Source: Streptomyces olivaceus
Lineage (GTDB): Bacteria; Actinomycetota; Actinomycetes; Streptomycetales; Streptomycetaceae
Reading direction: 5' to 3'
Assembly: GCF_000721235.1 (NCBI RefSeq)
Contig: NZ_JOFH01000007.1
Span: forward strand, 124,001-188,000
DNA: 64,000 nt
Part shown: positions 62,588 to 64,000 of the stretch, piece by piece
Numbering within the stretch: position 1 is the stretch's first letter
Layout: the number at the start of each line of letters is the position of its first letter
The notes under the pieces: generated by a model
The model's input: only the letters and a program-made list of their open reading frames with translations
Databases searched by the model: none
What the model was told of the DNA's origin: nothing
Made by a program: the position numbers and the translations under genes

Positions 62588-63032
62588 ATGACCGACTCCG
62601 CTTTCGACCCGCACGACAACGCGCCCTTCAACGAACGGGTGATCAGCGAATTCCGCGCCAACAAGGGCCGGGTGAACCGCGCGTGGCTGGACAAGGACCT
62701 GGTGCTGATCACGACGACCGGCGCGAAGTCGGGACAGCCGCGGGTCAATCCCCTGGTGTACGTGGCCGAACGGCGACCGGGTCGTGGTGGCGGCGTCGAA
62801 CAGCGGCCTGGACCGGCACCCGGCGTGGTACTTCAACGTGCGGGCCGACCCGGAGCTGACCGTCGAGCGCGGCGGGGAGACGTACCGCGCGGTCGCCTCC
62901 GAGCTGACGGGCCCCGAACGCGACACGTGGTACGCCCGCCTGACCGAGGCCGACCCGGCCTTCACCACGTACGAGACCCGCACGACCCGGAGGATCCCGG
63001 TCTTCCGGCTCGTCCGGACGACCGGCGCATGA
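62588..63032 (+). pseudogene. Deazaflavin-dependent (F420) nitroreductase-family gene with frameshift
   Basis: The first half from an ATG at 62588 reads AFDPHDNAPFNERVISEFRANKG and LITTTGAKSGQPRVNPLVYVA, a Ddn/DUF385-type F420-binding fold. After VYVAE the frame departs, and VVVAASNSGLDRHPAWYFN and the rest of the domain continue in another frame up to 63032. Removing one base in the stretch GCCGAACGGCG (about 62772) restores GDRVVVAASNSG. So the gene is full-length with a single +1 insertion, either a recent mutation or a base-call error. Confidence 0.82.
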
Positions 63033-63045
63033 CCCCGGCGGGCCG

Positions 63046-63828
63046 CTACGCCACCCACTGCTCCCACGCCAGGTTCGCCACCAGGGCGAAGACGACCGTC
63101 AGCAGGACGACGCGGACGAAACCGCTGCCCCTCTTGAGGGCCGTGTGGGCGCCGAACATGCCGCCCGCCAGGTTGAAGACGGCCATCAGGACCGCCAACT
63201 GCCACAGCACCGCGCCCTGCCAGGCGAACGTCGCCAGGGCGCCCGCGTTGGTGCAGCAGTTGACGATCTTCGCGGTGGCCGACGCGGTCACCAGGTCCAG
63301 GTGGAGCAGGGCGGTGAGGGCCAGGACCAGGAAGGTGCCCGTGCCGGGGCCGACGAGGCCGTCGTAGAAGCCGATGCCGAGGCCCGCGAGGCCGATCGCG
63401 GCGAGGATCTGGCGGCGGGTCGCCGGGCCGGTCGCGGGGGCGCTGCCGAAGGCGGGGCGGAAGATCACGAAGGCGGCCACCGCCAGCAGCACCACCATGA
63501 TGACGGGCTTGAGGACCTCCGTGCTCATGCCCGCCGCGAAGAACGCCCCGCCCGACGACCCGGCCAGCGCCGCCAGGCCGATGCGTACGGCGGTGCGCAC
63601 GTCCACCGGCGCCTTGCGGGCGTACGTCACCGCCGCGCCCGTGGTGCCGACGATGGCGACCGCCTTGTTGGTGCCCAGCGCGTGCGCGGCCGGGGTCCCG
63701 GCGGGCAGCCCGAGCAGCAGCGCGGGCAGGAGCAGCAGGCCGCCCCCGCCGACCACCGCGTCGATCCAGCCGGCCGCGAGGGCGGCCAGGCAGAGCAGAA
63801 CGACCGTGGTCAGCGATATGTCGGGCAT
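63046..63828 (-). CDS. TauE/SafE-family membrane permease
   Basis: 260 residues from an ATG at 63828. About eight hydrophobic segments; motifs AAGWIDAVVGGGGLLLLPALLL, HALGTNKAVAIVGTTGAAVTYAR and FYDGLVGPGTGTFLVLALT are the two half-repeats of TauE (sulfite exporter TauE, DUF81). Transports sulfite, sulfoacetate or related anions; substrate not determined. Convergent with the frameshifted nitroreductase-family gene. Confidence 0.92.
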   Translation of the reverse strand: MPDISLTTVVLLCLAALAAGWIDAVVGGGGLLLLPALLLGLPAGTPAAHALGTNKAVAIVGTTGAAVTYARKAPVDVRTAVRIGLAALAGSSGGAFFAAGMSTEVLKPVIMVVLLAVAAFVIFRPAFGSAPATGPATRRQILAAIGLAGLGIGFYDGLVGPGTGTFLVLALTALLHLDLVTASATAKIVNCCTNAGALATFAWQGAVLWQLAVLMAVFNLAGGMFGAHTALKRGSGFVRVVLLTVVFALVANLAWEQWVA

Positions 63829-64000
63829 GATCGCGACCCTATGGAGGGGATAGGTGTGCCGTCCATCGAGATGAGGGACTTCTGAGGTTCCTGGGCATCT
63901 GCCGGAGTCCCGCCACGCCGAAGACCGTCCGGGTCGTCGCACGTTCAGGCACCGTGCCCACGGCCGTCGTGGCCCGGTGCGTGGGCCTCCGCCATAATGA

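Noticed and set aside
61430..63367. 645-residue rightward frame across sortase and surface genes
   Set aside because: It is a shadow except for the segment 62588-62770, which is the first half of the frameshifted nitroreductase-family gene.

Overview
The window is high-GC actinobacterial chromosome, almost certainly Streptomyces. The evidence is strongly third-position-GC-biased genes, GTG starts behind GGAGG-type ribosome binding sites, a hrdA-type sigma factor next to dnaG, a heterodimeric ABC exporter and FGGY kinase beside a tRNA cluster, a class F sortase, and many accessory oxidoreductase and regulator genes. No plasmid or phage replication genes are visible.

Layout. (1) 1-6.1 kb: a surface or type VII secretion-associated locus. 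A leftward run encodes an SseB-like T7SS-associated protein, a membrane-anchored ricin-type lectin and a right-handed beta-helix protein fused to a CbbX/EccA-like AAA+ ATPase that runs off the left edge. A membrane-anchored bulb-type lectin is transcribed divergently. A small hydrophobic protein follows. (2) 6.5-8.8 kb: an AraC-family regulator and a zinc-free MDR oxidoreductase. (3) 8.88-39.07 kb: an accessory region bounded on the right by an intact tRNA-Met(CAU) gene. The last 26 bases of that gene region recur exactly at 10055-10080, and a degenerate copy (26/28) lies at 8881-8910. This is the geometry of tandem integrative elements inserted at a tRNA 3' end. The small left segment carries a VapBC toxin-antitoxin pair. 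The large segment carries SDRs, aldo-keto reductases, an old yellow enzyme, an epoxide hydrolase-like enzyme, SnoaL/SRPBCC/VOC small proteins, peroxiredoxin, AlkC-type DNA glycosylase, 6-phosphogluconate dehydrogenase and many regulators (Rrf2, XRE/MmyB x2, WYL, TetR, MarR). No integrase is left. (4) 39.0-39.5 kb: tRNA-Met and two tRNA-Asn genes. (5) 39.6-64 kb: conserved chromosome with YtxH-like protein, FGGY kinase, ABC exporter pair, hrdA, dnaG, NAD(P)/FAD reductase, dgt, sirohydrochlorin chelatase, SanA-like protein, assimilatory nitrate reductase-like molybdoenzyme, secreted M4 protease, LysR, two SDRs, FMN reductase, a surface protein plus class F sortase, a frameshifted deazaflavin-dependent nitroreductase-family gene and a TauE-type permease.

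How it works together. The island looks like a redox and detoxification store in decay. Next to intact SDR, MFS and Rrf2 genes lie at least five broken relatives of the same families: an SDR start fragment, two MFS remnants, a collapsed SDR and a truncated Rrf2. One aldo-keto reductase is split by a frameshift. Several intergenic inverted repeats suggest local control: TGTAA/TTACA-type sites around the Rrf2 genes, a 22-bp palindrome at the TetR-hydrolase divergence, a sequence shared between the MarR promoter and an aldo-keto reductase promoter, and a VapB-type operator. All functional links are inferred from sequence and position alone. No database search was possible.
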